Source of the DNA: a bacterium
Lineage (GTDB): Bacteria; Pseudomonadota; Alphaproteobacteria; Ferrovibrionales; Ferrovibrionaceae
DNA length: 38,571 bases
Direction: 5' to 3'
Assembly: GCA_022844005.1 (NCBI GenBank)
Contig: JALHMN010000024.1
Location: 1-38,571, forward strand
The translations under genes and the position numbers were made by a program. The notes under the pieces are model-generated. The model made no database searches, was not told where the DNA came from, and saw only the letters and a list, made by a program, of their open reading frames with translations. Shown here piece by piece: positions 24,848-32,171 of the stretch; positions within the stretch are counted from its first letter, which is position 1, and the number at the start of each line of letters is the position of its first letter.

Positions 24848-26485
24848 TCAAAGCGGCAGCGGCGCGGCGCGGCGGATGATCTCGTCGACCTGAACGCCTT
24901 TCGGCAGCACGCCGAAATGCCCCGGCGCGCCGTTCTCGATACGCGAGGCGATGAAGGCATCCGACACGGCGGCCGGCGCATGCCGTAGCAGAAGCCCGGC
25001 CTGGAAGACCAGCATCAGCCGCTCGACCAGGTGCCGTGCCCGATGCTCGGCCTCGAGCGGATCGGAGAGTTCCTCCCCGAGCGCGGTCATGGCCTGGTCG
25101 AGCCGGCGGTCGCCGCCGCGCGCCTGATCCAGTTCGGCCCTGAGCGCCGCCGCCGTCTCGGGCGACCGCGAGAGGGCCCGGAGCACGTCGAGGCACATGA
25201 TGTTGCCGGAGCCTTCCCAGATCGAGTTCACCGGCATCTCGCGGTAGTAGCGGCCCATGATGCCTTCCTCGACATAGCCGTTGCCGCCCATCACCTCCAT
25301 CGCTTCGGCGGCGAGCGCCGGCCCGCGCTTGCAGATCCAGTATTTGGCGGCCGGCGTCATCAGGCGGCGGAACAGGCTCTCGCCGTCGTCGTTCTGCGCG
25401 TCGAAGGCGCGCGCCAGGCGGAGGTTGCAGGCCACCGCCGCCTCCACCTCGAGGGCGATATCGGCGAGCACGTTTCTCATGAGCGGTTGATCGATCAGCC
25501 GGCGCTGGAAGGCGCTCCTGTGCGCTGTGTGGTGCAGGCCCTGCGCCAGGCATCCTCGCATGATGCCGGCCGTCCCCAGCGCGCAGTCGAGCCGGGTATA
25601 GGTGCCCATCTCCAGGATGGTCGGGATGCCGCGCCCCTCCTCGCCCAGCAGCATGGCGAAGGCGGCGTGGAATTCGACCTCCGAGGAGGCGTTCGACTTG
25701 TTGCCGACCTTCTCCTTCAGCCGCTGGATGCGGATGGCGTTCAGGCTGCCGTCGGGGCGGAAGCGCGGCAGCAGGAAGCAGGAGAGGCCGCCCGGCGCCT
25801 GGGCCAGCACCAGGAAGGCATCGCACATCGGCGCCGAGAAGAACCACTTGTGGCCGGTGAGCGCCCAGGCGCCGTCGGCGGGTTCGGCGAGCGTGGCATT
25901 GGCGCGCACGTCCGACCCGCCCTGCTTCTCGGTCATGCCCATGCCGATCAGGGCGCCGTTCTTCTCGCCGATCGGCAGGAAGCGCCTGTCGTAGCGCGGC
26001 TGCAGCACTTTCTCGACGAAGGGCCGGGCGATGGCGGGGAAGCGCTTCAGCGCCGGGACGGAGCCGAAAGTCATGGTGAGCGGGCAGAGCGCGCCCTGTT
26101 CCACCTCGGCATAGAGCATGAAGGCGGCGGCGCGGGCCACATGCGCGCCCGGCTTCGGTTCGGCCCAGGGGCCGGAATGCAGGCCCTGGGCGCAGCCGAC
26201 TTCCATGAGGGCGTGCCAGGCGGGATGGAATTCCACCTCGTCGCGGCGGCGGCCCTTCAGGTCGAAGCTCTTCAGGACCGGCGTGTGCCGGTTGGCGAGA
26301 TGGCCGAGTTCGATCGTTTCGGGACGGCCGAGCAGGTCGCCGAAGGCCGAGAGCGAGCGGTCGGCCGCCTTGGCGCCCTCGCGCCGCACACCCTCGCGAA
26401 GCGCGATATGGCCGGCATAGAGGTTGTAGGCCTCGAGCGGGGGCGACTGGTTCACCACCTCGTGCGTCTCGAAGGGGGCGGGCAT
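24848..26485 (-). CDS. aidB: AidB-like acyl-CoA dehydrogenase family protein
   Basis: This flavoprotein of the acyl-CoA dehydrogenase superfamily is closest in character to E. coli AidB, a protein of the alkylation (Ada) response whose true substrate is not settled. The product is 545 aa, close to AidB. It begins with THEVVNQSPPLE-like sequence, as AidB does. It holds FHPAWHALM, LCPLTMTFGSVPALKRF, the flavin-domain motif GMGMTEKQGGSDVRANAT, GHKWFFSAPMCDAFLVLAQ, and the C-terminal REMPVNSIWEGSGNIMCLD. AidB can bind DNA and dampens alkylation damage in E. coli; whether this copy does so is inference. No Ada gene is nearby. Confidence 0.92.
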   Translation of the reverse strand: MPAPFETHEVVNQSPPLEAYNLYAGHIALREGVRREGAKAADRSLSAFGDLLGRPETIELGHLANRHTPVLKSFDLKGRRRDEVEFHPAWHALMEVGCAQGLHSGPWAEPKPGAHVARAAAFMLYAEVEQGALCPLTMTFGSVPALKRFPAIARPFVEKVLQPRYDRRFLPIGEKNGALIGMGMTEKQGGSDVRANATLAEPADGAWALTGHKWFFSAPMCDAFLVLAQAPGGLSCFLLPRFRPDGSLNAIRIQRLKEKVGNKSNASSEVEFHAAFAMLLGEEGRGIPTILEMGTYTRLDCALGTAGIMRGCLAQGLHHTAHRSAFQRRLIDQPLMRNVLADIALEVEAAVACNLRLARAFDAQNDDGESLFRRLMTPAAKYWICKRGPALAAEAMEVMGGNGYVEEGIMGRYYREMPVNSIWEGSGNIMCLDVLRALSRSPETAAALRAELDQARGGDRRLDQAMTALGEELSDPLEAEHRARHLVERLMLVFQAGLLLRHAPAAVSDAFIASRIENGAPGHFGVLPKGVQVDEIIRRAAPLPL

Positions 26486-26552
26486 TTTTTCCTCCGGGCG
26501 AACTCTCAGATGCGATCATAGGCCCTTTCGGTCCGGGGCTCGACGACGGGCG

Positions 26553-26570
26553 GCGGACAATTCTGTCCGC
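26553..26570. repeat. CGGACA palindrome, copy P1
   Basis: A 7-bp perfect inverted repeat, GCGGACA and TGTCCGC with a 4-base centre ATTC. The core CGGACAATTCTGTCCG fits the consensus CGGACAWWTCTGTCCG shared with two other copies. It lies in the gap upstream of aidB. Confidence 0.75.
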
Positions 26571-26729
26571 TCGCGAGGGCTGTGGCGGAGACGCCGTCCA
26601 GCCGGAAGGGGCGATGGCCGGGGTGCTCGCCGCCGGCGAGCCAGGAATTTTCGGAAGCGAAGATCGGCCTTTCCAGCAAATCGCTGATCGGGATGAGCTT
26701 TTCGGATTGGTGCCCATTCTGCGGGCAGC

Positions 26730-27431
26730 CTAAGTCAGCCAATTCGAGCCAATTCGAGCCAATTCGAGCCAGTTTGGTCCCGCGCGGTGCCCGCCACGGC
26801 CGGTTCGGGGCCTGATTCCGCCAGGTCTGGCCAGTCTCTCCCTCCCTCGCGCTGCGATAGCGGCGTGGGGAGGGCCGGGGTGGGGGTGGTGACGTAATTT
26901 TCTCGCGCGCTGCGGCGTCACCGCCCCCACCCTGCCCTCCCCCGGCTGTCGCCGAGGGAGGGCAGGGTGGGGGCGGACATTTCTGTCCGACGTCGTCCTG
27001 CGAGGGCGGTCGTGGCCCATGGCCTTGCCGATCTCGTGCTGGGCCGAGAGGGCGGTGTTCTCCCGGTCCTTGGCCAGGGCCCGGTCGCGGATCACCTCCA
27101 GCATGCGGATGTGATCGGAGAAGGAAGGCAGGTCGTCGGCGGACAAATCTGTCCGCCTGCCCTCCAGCACCGCCCGGCGTTCCGGGGTGTCGGCGCGGGG
27201 GGCTTCTGGCCAGCCGCGTCCCGGGTCGAGCCAGCCGGTCTCCTTCAGCTCGGCATAGGCGCGGCGCAGGCTGCGTTCGGTGAGGCCGATCAGGTGGCTC
27301 ATGTCTGAAGCCGAGGGGGTTTCCTCGCGGGAAGAGGCACCGGGCGCCTGATCGGCCATCACCCGCTTCACCAGGATGCGAATCGCCGGACCCAGCGCCT
27401 CGCCATCGGCCGGGGTTCGATGGGTCGCCAT
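26730..27431 (-). CDS. Helix-turn-helix protein with a repeat-encoded C-terminus
   Basis: I do not recognise the family. From the ATG at 27431 (AAGAAGGGA upstream; further ATGs at 27434 and 27476) the protein is 233 aa. Residues about 41-68 (SASDMSHLIGLTERSLRRAY and on) look like a winged helix-turn-helix, so DNA binding is likely. A charged helical part follows to about residue 148 (FSDHIRMLEVIRDRALAKDR). From about residue 149 the frame runs through the dispersed palindromes and a 10-bp tandem repeat. The result is a Pro/Arg/Gly-rich, low-quality tail that probably does not belong to the original gene. One CGGACA palindrome (P3) lies inside the conserved-looking coding part and P2 at the junction. 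Whether the protein binds these palindromes is speculation. Confidence 0.55.
   Translation of the reverse strand: MATHRTPADGEALGPAIRILVKRVMADQAPGASSREETPSASDMSHLIGLTERSLRRAYAELKETGWLDPGRGWPEAPRADTPERRAVLEGRRTDLSADDLPSFSDHIRMLEVIRDRALAKDRENTALSAQHEIGKAMGHDRPRRTTSDRNVRPHPALPRRQPGEGRVGAVTPQRARKLRHHPHPGPPHAAIAARGRERLARPGGIRPRTGRGGHRAGPNWLELARIGSNWLT
26738..26770. repeat. Short tandem repeat, 10-bp unit, 3.3 copies
   Basis: AATTCGAGCC is repeated three times without change at 26741-26770 and preceded by a partial unit GCC. It lies at the extreme 3' end of the open frame of the HTH gene. A 10-bp unit shifts the frame, so copy-number change would alter the C-terminus. Confidence 0.85.
26840..26976. 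repeat. Cluster of nested, mutually exclusive large hairpins
   Basis: Three inverted repeats follow one another. The first is a stem of about 8 bp (26840-26847 with 26867-26874). The second is 16 bp with one G-T pair (26879-26894 with 26916-26931). The third is a perfect 20-bp repeat (26921-26940 with 26957-26976), which can be extended inside. The right arm of the second overlaps the left arm of the third, so only one can form at a time. The core of the third recurs at 24554. This has the look of a dispersed non-coding repeat of the REP/MITE kind. Confidence 0.8.
26974..26989. repeat. CGGACA palindrome, copy P2
   Basis: CGGACA and TGTCCG with centre TTTC. It directly abuts (by 3 bases overlaps) the right arm of the 20-bp hairpin ending at 26976, so the large repeat element ends exactly at this palindrome. 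Confidence 0.75.
27138..27157. repeat. CGGACA palindrome, copy P3
   Basis: The best of the three copies: 8-bp arms GGCGGACA and TGTCCGCC with centre AATC. It lies within the coding part of the HTH gene, where it encodes RRTDLSAD on the minus strand. Confidence 0.75.
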
Positions 27432-27464
27432 CATCGGATAGGTCCCTTCTTCAATCGAAAGGAC

Positions 27465-27478
27465 ATATGTTAGCATAT
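27465..27478. promoter_or_regulatory. Small dyad upstream of the HTH gene
   Basis: ATATG-TTAG-CATAT is a 5-bp inverted repeat in AT-rich DNA, about 35 bases before the chosen HTH start. It could be an operator or part of the promoter. No convincing -35/-10 pair was found. Confidence 0.25.
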
Positions 27479-27579
27479 TGTTCTATTTGCATCAAGAAGC
27501 GGAATCGGCCAGTGGATCTGCTGCGCTGGCCGGAGACATGAAAAGGACAATGCCCCTGGTCTTGGTATATCTCGTCCAG

Positions 27580-27623
27580 TTTTAGTAAAAATCGCCGAAT
27601 GTTTCGATAAAGTTTTAGTAAAA
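27580..27623. promoter_or_regulatory. Two identical palindromes, likely upstream activator sites
   Basis: TTTTAGTAAAA, a perfect 5-bp dyad around a central G, occurs at 27580-27590 and 27613-27623. The centres are 33 bases apart, close to three helical turns. They lie about 110 and 140 bases upstream of the -24 element at 27727, the normal position for enhancer sites of a sigma-54 activator. The assignment to such an activator is inference. Confidence 0.55.
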
Positions 27624-27725
27624 TAAATCGTAAATTGACCAATCCATGTAATTAGGACTTCAGTAATGTTAGGTCGTTTTACAATGAAGTTGGATGTCTG
27701 GCCGAAAACCGAAGAAATCCGGGAC

Positions 27726-27741
27726 TGGCACGCTGCTTGCT
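27726..27741 (+). promoter_or_regulatory. Canonical sigma-54 (-24/-12) promoter
   Basis: TGGCACGCTGCTTGCT matches the RpoN consensus TGGCACG-N4-TTGCW at every defined position, with the right 10-base distance between the GG and the GC. It predicts transcription from about 27752, some 20 bases before the PEP-CTERM gene. Confidence 0.88.
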
Positions 27742-27770
27742 CTTGTCCGGACAGCCAGATGATTTAACGA

Positions 27771-28448
27771 ATGAAAGCACCGACCATGCGCAACATTCTC
27801 ACCGCCCTCGCCGCCGCCGCCGTTTTTGCCGCCGCTCCCGCTTCCGCCGGGATCCTGACCACGGTCGGCGGCACCGCCGTCGCCGGCGGCGGGCTGACCT
27901 CTGCGGTCGCCGGGGCTACGGTCAATACATTCGACGACATCGCCACCGGTTCGCAGAACTTCTCGACCAACGGCGTGCAGTATTCCGGTACCGGCGCGGT
28001 GGTGAACGGGTCGGCCAGCGGCCAGTACGCGGCGCCCCCCGGCGACACCTCGAACTACCTCACCGTCGCCTTCGGCTCCCCCTCGGGCAGCACAACCATC
28101 GAGTTCGACCGCGCCTATGCCTATTTCGGCCTCTATTGGGGGTCGGGCGACGGCTACAACACCATTGCCTTCTATCTCGGCGACATGCTGGTCGAGGATT
28201 TCACCGCCACCGACATGATCGGCAGCCGGGCCGATGGCAACCAGGGCCCGCCCGGCGCCGCCTACGTGAACTACTTCTTCACCGACGGCGAGGCCTACGA
28301 CCGCATCATCCTGACCAGCACCAGCTACGCCTTCGAATCCGACAATCACGCCTTCGGCGCGGCGGTGCCGGAGCCGGAGACCGTTCTGCTGCTGGGCGCC
28401 GGCCTGCTCGGCCTCGGCCTGCTGCGGCGCCGGCTGAAGCGCGACTGA
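27771..28448 (+). CDS. PEP-CTERM sorting domain protein
   Basis: This is a secreted protein of 225 aa (210-220 if the ATG at 27786 is used). It has an N-terminal signal peptide (RNILTALAAAAVFAAAPASA). The body is rich in Gly, Ser, Thr, Tyr and Asn with no Cys, and the C-terminal sorting signal is V199-P-E-P202, a hydrophobic stretch (about 203-218) and RRRLKR. In the PEP-CTERM system such proteins are recognised by an exosortase (EpsH/XrtA family) and end up in the envelope or extracellular matrix. No exosortase gene is in this window. The body has no domain I can name. It stands alone between its sigma-54 promoter and a strong terminator. Confidence 0.92.
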   Translation: MKAPTMRNILTALAAAAVFAAAPASAGILTTVGGTAVAGGGLTSAVAGATVNTFDDIATGSQNFSTNGVQYSGTGAVVNGSASGQYAAPPGDTSNYLTVAFGSPSGSTTIEFDRAYAYFGLYWGSGDGYNTIAFYLGDMLVEDFTATDMIGSRADGNQGPPGAAYVNYFFTDGEAYDRIILTSTSYAFESDNHAFGAAVPEPETVLLLGAGLLGLGLLRRRLKRD

Positions 28449-28506
28449 TCCCCGATCATCCGACGGCGCTCCCGAGCCGGGATTTCCGTTCCGCCACGGC
28501 GCCGCG

Positions 28507-28536
28507 AGGGGCCCTTCGATCGAAGGGCCCCTTTTT
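28507..28536 (+). terminator. Intrinsic terminator after the PEP-CTERM gene
   Basis: A perfectly self-complementary 26-base stretch (28507-28532) forms a stem of at least 10 bp with a CGATCG centre and is followed by TTTTT. It isolates the PEP-CTERM gene from the ABC pair downstream. Confidence 0.92.
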
Positions 28537-28615
28537 CGTGCGGCGCTTCGCGGCTTGACCGGTCCGGGGCAATAGGGCTCCATCCGCCGCCCGAGGTGGA
28601 GTACCCCTAGCCGGC

Positions 28616-29542
28616 ATGATCGATGTCCAGTCGCTGACCTACGACTATCCGGGCCTGCGCGCCCTCGACGGCGTCGTCTTTCGCATCGAGCGCGCCAGCA
28701 TCACCGCCCTCGTCGGCCCCAACGGCGCCGGCAAGAGCACACTGCTTCGCTGCATCAGTGCCCTCGACGAGCCGCATGAGGGCCGCGTCCTGATCGACGG
28801 CCGCGACGTGCATGACGATCCGCGGGCCAGCCACCGACTGCTCGGCTATTTGCCCGATACATTCGGACTCTATGGCGGGCTGACGGTGATGCAGTGCCTC
28901 AGGCACCGCGCCGGCACGCATGGCATCAGGGGCCCGGCGCAGGCGGAGGCGGCCCGCCGCGCGGCATCGCTGATGGAGATCGAAGACAAGCTCGCCGCCC
29001 AGGCCGAGGAACTGTCGCGGGGCCAGCGCCAGCGCGTCGCCATCGCCGAGGCGATCATCCACGACCCCCGCGTGCTGCTGCTGGACGAACCGGCCTCGGG
29101 CCTGGACCCCGAGGCGCGGGCGGGGTTGTCGGCAGTGCTGCGCAACCTCGCCGCCGGCGGCGTCACCATCCTGGTCTCCTCGCATATCCTGGCCGAGCTC
29201 GAGGACTATTCCACCCATCTCCTGGCGCTGGAGGGCGGTCGCGTGGCGGCGCATCGGCCGATCCACGCCGCGGCGGCCGGCGAAGACGTCACGGTGCAGA
29301 TCGCACTCGCCGTGGCGGACGACCGGCTGCCGGCCGTGCTGCAGACGGCGGGCGCCGACCTGATCGATGCCTCGTCCCAGGCCGCGCGGCTGCGCCTCGC
29401 CGCCGATCCCGCCATCCATGCCGCGCTGCTGCGCCGGCTGCTGGATGCGGGAATGCCCGTCAGCCATTTCGCGGTCGAGCAGGCCGATCTGCAGCGTCTT
29501 TACCTGGAAGTGCTGCGCGACACCCGCGGAGCGCGGCCGTGA
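28616..29542 (+). CDS. ABC transporter ATP-binding protein
   Basis: This is an ATPase of an ABC-2 (exporter-like) pair, 308 aa. Walker A is GPNGAGKST (residues about 34-42), the signature LSRGQRQRVAIAEAI, Walker B VLLLDEPASGLDPEARAGL. The H-loop region ILVSSHILAELEDY is also present. After the ATPase core there is a C-terminal extension of about 90 residues, as in many ABC-2 ATPases. The stop overlaps the permease start by four bases. The cargo cannot be told. Confidence 0.92.
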   Translation: MIDVQSLTYDYPGLRALDGVVFRIERASITALVGPNGAGKSTLLRCISALDEPHEGRVLIDGRDVHDDPRASHRLLGYLPDTFGLYGGLTVMQCLRHRAGTHGIRGPAQAEAARRAASLMEIEDKLAAQAEELSRGQRQRVAIAEAIIHDPRVLLLDEPASGLDPEARAGLSAVLRNLAAGGVTILVSSHILAELEDYSTHLLALEGGRVAAHRPIHAAAAGEDVTVQIALAVADDRLPAVLQTAGADLIDASSQAARLRLAADPAIHAALLRRLLDAGMPVSHFAVEQADLQRLYLEVLRDTRGARP

Positions 29543-31023
29543 ACCCGGAATTCCGCCGCAACCTCTGGCTCCAGCTCTCCTGGCCCAAGCTCGTCCTCAC
29601 CCCCGTCCTGATCGGCACGATCTTCGCGGTCATCGGTTCGACCCTCGGCATTCCCCTGGTCCAGGCGGTGGCCGGCTACGGGTTCTGGGCCGCCACCATC
29701 CTGTGGGGCACGCGCCGGGCGGCCGACAGCATCGCCGAGGAGGCGGCCGGCGGCACCTGGCACAGCCAGCGCATGTCCTCGCTCGGCGCCTGGGCGATGA
29801 CCTGGGGCAAGCTCTTCGGCGCGACGGCCTTTCCCTGGTACGTCGCCCTGATCTGCCTCGCCGTCCAGGAAGGGACCTGGAGCCTGGGAGGGACGGGTGT
29901 CTGCGGGCCTGCCCTGTTCGGCCGGGTGGCGCCGACCCTGGACACCGCAGCGTGCCTTGCGGCCTATGGGCGGATGTGGGCGGCGCCGGTCTGGATGATC
30001 GCCATCGCGCTCTCGGCCCAGGCGGTGGCGCTGGCCGTCGTGCTGGCGGCGCTTCGCCGCCAGCCGCTCGCGCTTCGGCTGCCGGTGACGCTGGCGCAAG
30101 GCGTCGCCATCCTCCTGCTCGCGTCGCTGAACCAGATATACCTGCCCGCCTCGGGCACCGGCGCGGTGGTCTCCCAGGGGCTCGACGGCATCCGCTCTCT
30201 CGTCCTGCGGCCGATGCGGTGGTACGGCGCCAGCGTCGACCCCCTGCTGTTCAGCCATGCCGCAATCGCCCTCCTGCTCGGCGTCACCCTCTTCGCGGCC
30301 TATCGGCTGATGCGCGTGGTGCTGCAGTATCGAAGCTGGCCCTGGGGCATCGTCGCCGGCACCGCCGCCCTGTCGATCCTGGTGGCGGGGTTTCCGCCCG
30401 TGTTCAGCAAGCCGGACGAGGCCTGGCGCTTCGCGCCGGACGCCCTGCTGTTGCTGACCTGGGCCGCCGTCTATGCCGGCCTCTTCACCGACCGCATCGA
30501 CTTCGCCCGGCTGCCGCGCCTGGCGGAGGCGGCGATGGACGGCGCGTTCGCGCGCATGCTGCGCCAAAGCCCGAGCTGGCTGGCCGCCTATGTCTTCGCC
30601 CTCGGTGTCGGCATCGGCGTGGCGGTCCTCGCGCCGGGGGGCCAGGAAATCCACCTTCCCGGCGCGCCATCGATGCTGCGCGACCTTCGGTTCGAACCCC
30701 TGGTGCCGGCCATCGCCGCGCAGCTTCTCTATGTCCTGCGCGACATCGCGATCGTGCTGTGGCTGCACCTGCTGCTCGGCCCGCGGCGTGCCGATCTCGC
30801 GGCCCTGGTCTCGCTGGCGGTGCTGTATCTGCTGCTGCCGTTCGTGGCCGATGCCGCGGGCCTGGGCGAACTCGTCCTGCGGCTGCGCACCGCCTTCGGC
30901 CCGGGTATCGCCATCGGCATCGCGGCGCTGCAGGCGGCCTTGGCCTGCGGGCTGTTCCTGCTGCGCTGGCGCGCGCTTCCGGCGCGGCCGGGCGCGGTGG
31001 AGGCCGGTCCATCACGGATGTGA
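29539..31023 (+). CDS. ABC-2-type transporter membrane protein
   Basis: This is an integral membrane protein, the likely partner of the ATPase at 28616. The GTG at 29539 overlaps the ATPase stop (GTGA); the open frame extends far upstream but in the wrong reading of the ATPase gene. The product is 494 aa with many hydrophobic segments, starting NPEFRRNLWLQLSWPKLVLT. No soluble domain stands out. It is larger than a usual ABC-2 permease, which suggests two bundles of membrane helices in one chain. I do not recognise a named family. Confidence 0.82.
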   Translation: MNPEFRRNLWLQLSWPKLVLTPVLIGTIFAVIGSTLGIPLVQAVAGYGFWAATILWGTRRAADSIAEEAAGGTWHSQRMSSLGAWAMTWGKLFGATAFPWYVALICLAVQEGTWSLGGTGVCGPALFGRVAPTLDTAACLAAYGRMWAAPVWMIAIALSAQAVALAVVLAALRRQPLALRLPVTLAQGVAILLLASLNQIYLPASGTGAVVSQGLDGIRSLVLRPMRWYGASVDPLLFSHAAIALLLGVTLFAAYRLMRVVLQYRSWPWGIVAGTAALSILVAGFPPVFSKPDEAWRFAPDALLLLTWAAVYAGLFTDRIDFARLPRLAEAAMDGAFARMLRQSPSWLAAYVFALGVGIGVAVLAPGGQEIHLPGAPSMLRDLRFEPLVPAIAAQLLYVLRDIAIVLWLHLLLGPRRADLAALVSLAVLYLLLPFVADAAGLGELVLRLRTAFGPGIAIGIAALQAALACGLFLLRWRALPARPGAVEAGPSRM

Positions 31024-31112
31024 AATAGTCATCCCACGTCTGTTGGGCCGTTGTGGCGGTCCATCCGCCGGCCCATCCTCCGGGCCACAAGAAACTCCGG
31101 AGGAAACAAGCA

Positions 31113-32066
31113 ATGTTCCGCAAGCTGGCATTGGCGCTGTCGTTGGCCGTCCTCGGCGGCGCGGCCCTGGCGCAGGACTATCCCACCAAGCCGATCAAGA
31201 TCGTGGTGCCTTTCGCGGCAGGGTCGGGCACCGACAACGTGGCCCGGCTGATCGGCAACGAGATCGCCCAGAAGACCGGTCAGCCGGTGATCGTCGAGAA
31301 CAAGCCCGGCGCCGACGGGCAGATCGCGGCCCGCATCGCGGCGGCCGGGGCCCCCGACGGCTACACGCTCTTCATCACCACGCAGACGACGCAGGCCTCC
31401 AACAGCTCCGTCCACAAGACGCTGCCCTACGACCCGGTGAAGAGCTTCGATCCGATCATCCTGATCCTGCGCAGCCCGCAGATGGTGATCGTGCGCAAGG
31501 ACCTGCCGGCGAATTCGATCCCCGAACTGATCGCACTGGCGAAGAAGGAGCCCGGCAAACTCAAGTTCGGCTCCGGCAACGGCTCCTCGCGCGGCGGGGG
31601 CGAACTGTTCAAGATCATGACCGGCACCGACATCACCCATATCGGCTACAAGTCCCAGCCGCAGGTGGTGAACGACGTGATGGGCGGGTTCATCGACCTC
31701 ACCTTCTCGGACTTCACCGCCGGGTCGCCGGCGGTGGACAGCGGCAAGGGCAAGCTGATCGCGGTGACGGCGAAGGCGCGCGTCGCCCGCTTCCCCGACA
31801 TCGCGACGGTGGCCGAGACGGTGCCCGACTACGAGATGTTCGCCTGGGTCGCGGCCTATGCGCCGGCCGGCACGCCCCGGCCGATCGTCGACAAGCTGAA
31901 CGGCCTGATCCGCGAAGCGCTGAAGATCGACTATTTCCAGAACCAGGTGCGCCAGAACGGCACCACATTGCTGCCCGGCACGCCCGAGGATCTCGCCGCC
32001 TATCAGAAGGCCGAGACGGCGAAATGGGCCGAGATCGTCAAGATCTCCGGCATGGCGGCGCAGTAG
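31113..32066 (+). CDS. TctC/Bug-family tripartite tricarboxylate receptor
   Basis: This is a periplasmic solute-binding protein of the TTT system, typically for carboxylates. The ATG at 31113 follows GGAGGA; an earlier in-frame ATG (31053) would add unlike sequence. The product is 317 aa with signal peptide MFRKLALALSLAVLGGAALA. The mature part opens QDYPTKPIKIVVPFAAGSGT and has PGADGQIAARIAAAGAPDGYT and LPYDPVKSFDPI-type blocks, all standard for this family. No TctA or TctB gene is present nearby. It is thus an orphan receptor, as is common in organisms with many Bug proteins. Confidence 0.93.
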   Translation: MFRKLALALSLAVLGGAALAQDYPTKPIKIVVPFAAGSGTDNVARLIGNEIAQKTGQPVIVENKPGADGQIAARIAAAGAPDGYTLFITTQTTQASNSSVHKTLPYDPVKSFDPIILILRSPQMVIVRKDLPANSIPELIALAKKEPGKLKFGSGNGSSRGGGELFKIMTGTDITHIGYKSQPQVVNDVMGGFIDLTFSDFTAGSPAVDSGKGKLIAVTAKARVARFPDIATVAETVPDYEMFAWVAAYAPAGTPRPIVDKLNGLIREALKIDYFQNQVRQNGTTLLPGTPEDLAAYQKAETAKWAEIVKISGMAAQ

Positions 32067-32100
32067 CCGCCTCTTCGCGCCCGGCCTACCCGAGCTCAAT

Positions 32101-32126
32101 CGCCCGGTGCCGATCGGCGCCGGGCG
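32101..32126 (+). terminator. Hairpin after the TctC-type gene
   Basis: An 11-bp stem with one G-T pair (32101-32111 with 32116-32126) closes on GATC. There is no T run. Its position just after the receptor gene fits a terminator or 3'-end stabiliser. Confidence 0.5.
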
Positions 32127-32171
32127 GTTATGCTGGGACCGTCCTTCCCTCCGGTCCCGATAAATCCCCGC

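Noticed and set aside
24529-24981. Upstream extension of the oxidoreductase frame
   Set aside because: It runs out of frame through ubiK and has an Arg-rich composition; GGAGGA before 24528 marks the real start.
26506-26742. 78-codon minus-strand frame between aidB and the HTH gene
   Set aside because: It would need a TTG start without a ribosome site, overlaps the 10-bp tandem repeat, and contains palindrome P1. It is more likely non-coding.
26553-26989. LexA (SOS) boxes
   Set aside because: The palindrome CGGACA-N4-TGTCCG does not fit the alphaproteobacterial LexA pattern GTTC-N7-GTTC.
26738-27157. CRISPR array
   Set aside because: The repeats here are either a contiguous 10-bp tandem or palindromes at irregular spacing with no regular spacers and no cas genes.
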